In this document: piece by piece, positions 59,515 to 60,748 of the stretch | Layout of the letters: every line of letters begins with the position of its first letter | Position numbering within the stretch: the first letter of the stretch is position 1 | Source of the DNA: Terriglobales bacterium | Lineage (GTDB): Bacteria; Acidobacteriota; Terriglobia; Terriglobales; Acidobacteriaceae | Reading direction: 5' to 3' | Length of the DNA stretch: 60,748 nucleotides | NCBI GenBank assembly: GCA_035764005.1 | Contig: DASTZZ010000093.1 | Span: 1 to 60,748, forward strand | Made by a program: the position numbers and the translations under genes | Notes under the pieces: generated by a model | Told to the model about the DNA's origin: nothing | What the model saw: only the letters and a program-made list of their open reading frames with translations | Databases searched by the model: none

Positions 59515-60390
59515 TTACTCCAGTCCAGCTCGCAGCCAGACATCTCCTCGATCGGCTCGCAATCTGAGCGTCGGACCTCCCCCGTTTACATCGCCACTGA
59601 CATGATCGCCGTTGAAGCCGCCACGCGCAAGGACACCGAAATCGGTGTGGAAACTGCTGCGACGCGACCGTTCCGCGTCCAGCGTGAATGCTGAATTCTG
59701 CGGGATCGTGAGCGTCAGGTTTCCGCGCGACACCTCCAGATCACTGTCGCCGCCGAACTGCTTCAATCTCATCTCGACGGAACCGCGATCAAGATTTACC
59801 TTTACGCCGCTCCGAATTGCGGAGTCGCGCACGTTGAGATTTCCACGATTTCCGCGAACGCGCAGCTCGCCGTCCAGATTGTAGATATCTACGTCTCCTC
59901 GATCTGTGGCGACGGAGAGTCTCCCAACGATATCGCTGGCGCGCAGACGCCCGCGATTGTCCTTCAGATCGGCGTTCACCTGATGCGGAACGCGAACGAT
60001 CAGGTTCACTCCGCGATTGCCGCCCCAGAATGCCAAGTGAAAATGCATTTCCGGATACTCGACTTTAATCAAACGATGGTGCTCATCGCCCTCGACGCGA
60101 ATCTTGGTTTCGCGCATCCAGCGCTCGCGATCGAATTCGCTGCCTTCAAAATATTTACGAGCCTCCACCGATACTTGAGTCGTATCGGAACCTTCGAAGC
60201 GAAGATCGCCTCGAGCGTTCTCCACCGTGATGGATCCGCCGGCGACTAATGGCGCTTGCTGCCGAAAGTCTTCTTCGGCTTGGACATGTTCCTCGACTGC
60301 GCAATTGACGCTTCCAAAACTGAGGATGATCGACAAGAAGAGCAGCAAGTGAGCTGTTCGTCTGGGAGTGCCGTTCAAAACGTAGCTCAT
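59515..60390 (-). CDS. Exported DUF4097-like beta-repeat protein
   Basis: A 291-residue exported protein. The signal sequence (hydrophobic LLLFLSIILSFGSVNC, about 17-32) ends in a Cys that could be a lipid-anchor site. The mature part consists of short repeated beta units in which a basic residue is followed by Gly: NARGDLRF, DNRGRLRASDIVG, TDRGDVDIYNLDG, GNRGNLNVRDS, LDRGSVEMR, VSRGNLTLTI. This is the parallel beta-helix/adhesin-like pattern of DUF4097. The ATG at 60390 is preceded by an AGGTGA site; a GTG three codons earlier is possible. Function is unknown; such proteins are thought to be surface or periplasmic. Confidence 0.8.
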   Translation of the reverse strand: MSYVLNGTPRRTAHLLLFLSIILSFGSVNCAVEEHVQAEEDFRQQAPLVAGGSITVENARGDLRFEGSDTTQVSVEARKYFEGSEFDRERWMRETKIRVEGDEHHRLIKVEYPEMHFHLAFWGGNRGVNLIVRVPHQVNADLKDNRGRLRASDIVGRLSVATDRGDVDIYNLDGELRVRGNRGNLNVRDSAIRSGVKVNLDRGSVEMRLKQFGGDSDLEVSRGNLTLTIPQNSAFTLDAERSRRSSFHTDFGVLARGGFNGDHVSGDVNGGGPTLRLRADRGDVWLRAGLE

Positions 60391-60470
60391 TCTGTTCACC
60401 TGGAAAGAAATAGAGCGTGGCGGTGAAAGCTACGCACTCCGCCGGTGATTAGTTCCGACAATGAAAGCAG

Positions 60471-60540
60471 TGGTGCCGGGAGGGGGAATCGAACCCCCAC
60501 AGGGCTTTTGGCCCCTGCGGATTTTAAGTCTGTAGAGCGC
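60471..60540 (-). tRNA. 3' part of tRNA-Leu(UAA), without its 5' half
   Basis: On the minus strand the sequence carries an anticodon loop CTTAAAA (anticodon UAA at 60524-60526), a long variable arm with a CAGGG/CCCTG stem, a perfect T-arm (GGGGG-TTCGATT-CCCCC), the acceptor strand TCCCGGC and an encoded ACCA, ending at 60471. Upstream of the anticodon stem there is no D-arm and no GCCGGGA to pair with the acceptor strand, and the anticodon stem has two mismatches. So this is not a complete tRNA gene but a fragment, as left by a tyrosine integrase at a tRNA attachment site. The remaining bases to 60748 contain no recognisable gene. Confidence 0.65.
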
Positions 60541-60748
60541 CTCTCACAACCCGCACACCTTCAAGTGTTTGCAACAACTTCCCGAAATAGCACTTGGCAA
60601 AGTACGGCAGAGTTTTGCTATGCACGGCAGGGTGTCGGGCATGATTCGGGCATGATTTGTTTCGGCGGAGGCGGGTTTGCCGTCACAATGATTGGTCAGG
60701 TGTGGCTCTGTTCGGAATAAATGGATCGAACATTAAGGGGACTGCCAA
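60541..60748. other. Right edge, no gene recognised
   Basis: The 208 bases beyond the tRNA-Leu fragment hold short direct repeats (GTCGGGCATGATT and TTCGGGCATGATT at about 60634-60658) and no open frame with family features. This would be the start of, or a scar from, an integrated element lying beyond the window. Confidence 0.4.

Noticed and set aside
60391-60560. A complete tRNA-Leu gene at the right edge
   Set aside because: The 5' acceptor strand and D-arm cannot be found and the anticodon stem has mismatches; only the 3' part is supported.

Overview
The window reads as a chromosomal segment of an Acidobacteriota (Terriglobia-like) soil bacterium. The main grounds are three very large Oar-type TonB-dependent receptors with an N-terminal carboxypeptidase-regulatory-like domain, a small exported protein of a type I associate with this phylum, and moderately high G+C with many GTG/TTG starts. 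This placement is an inference from gene content; there is no rRNA in the window.

Layout. 1-1435: the end of an NtrC-like response regulator overlapping an NtrY-like sensor kinase. 2166-12672: two copies of a module made of a HutC/GntR regulator followed by an Oar-like outer-membrane receptor. Each copy starts with the same promoter plus a perfect GTCTAG-TTGT-CTAGAC operator at the same spacing, with an exported protein of unknown function between them. 12674-16583 (minus): a fused LutB-LutA protein, LutC and a fumarylacetoacetase-family hydrolase. 16813-21041 (plus): IclR regulator, PfkB sugar kinase, D-mannonate dehydratase (ManD; all six active-site positions I checked are present) and an SDR oxidoreductase, a hexuronate/mannonate catabolic cluster. 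21091-26308: acpS, a translationally coupled pair (GT39-like membrane protein and an FAD oxidoreductase), a rhodanese and a LOG-family hydrolase. 26561-28946 (minus): heterodimeric 2-oxoacid dehydrogenase E1 alpha and beta. 29200-32064: a paired active/inactive M16 peptidase. 32780-38112: homodimeric pyruvate dehydrogenase E1 (aceE) and 2-oxoglutarate dehydrogenase E1 (sucA). 38119-45728: small proteins, an orphan FtsX-like permease, asnS, arginase, a YCII protein, glnS and hypothetical genes. 46082-49372 (minus): a third Oar-like receptor. 49736-50082: the remnant of a lipase maturation factor gene. 50195-54132: purL and purF. 54245-60390: a sugar-binding-protein-like gene without signal peptide, small exported and membrane proteins, an APC permease, a SnoaL protein and a DUF4097 protein. 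60471-60540: the 3' part of a tRNA-Leu(UAA) without its 5' half, probably an integration scar.

Most striking. (1) The duplicated GntR/TonB-receptor modules with identical promoter/operator architecture. (2) A class of locus-specific 'word-repeat' hairpins: at several places a short word of 7-16 nt is repeated and then inverted, with a different word at each place. One such sequence lies in frame inside purL and adds roughly 33 residues to the enzyme. (3) The LMF pseudogene, readable only across three frames. (4) The LutB-LutA fusion. (5) The tRNA-Leu fragment at the right edge. The genes otherwise describe a heterotroph importing large substrates through TonB receptors and feeding uronates, lactate and pyruvate into the TCA cycle.
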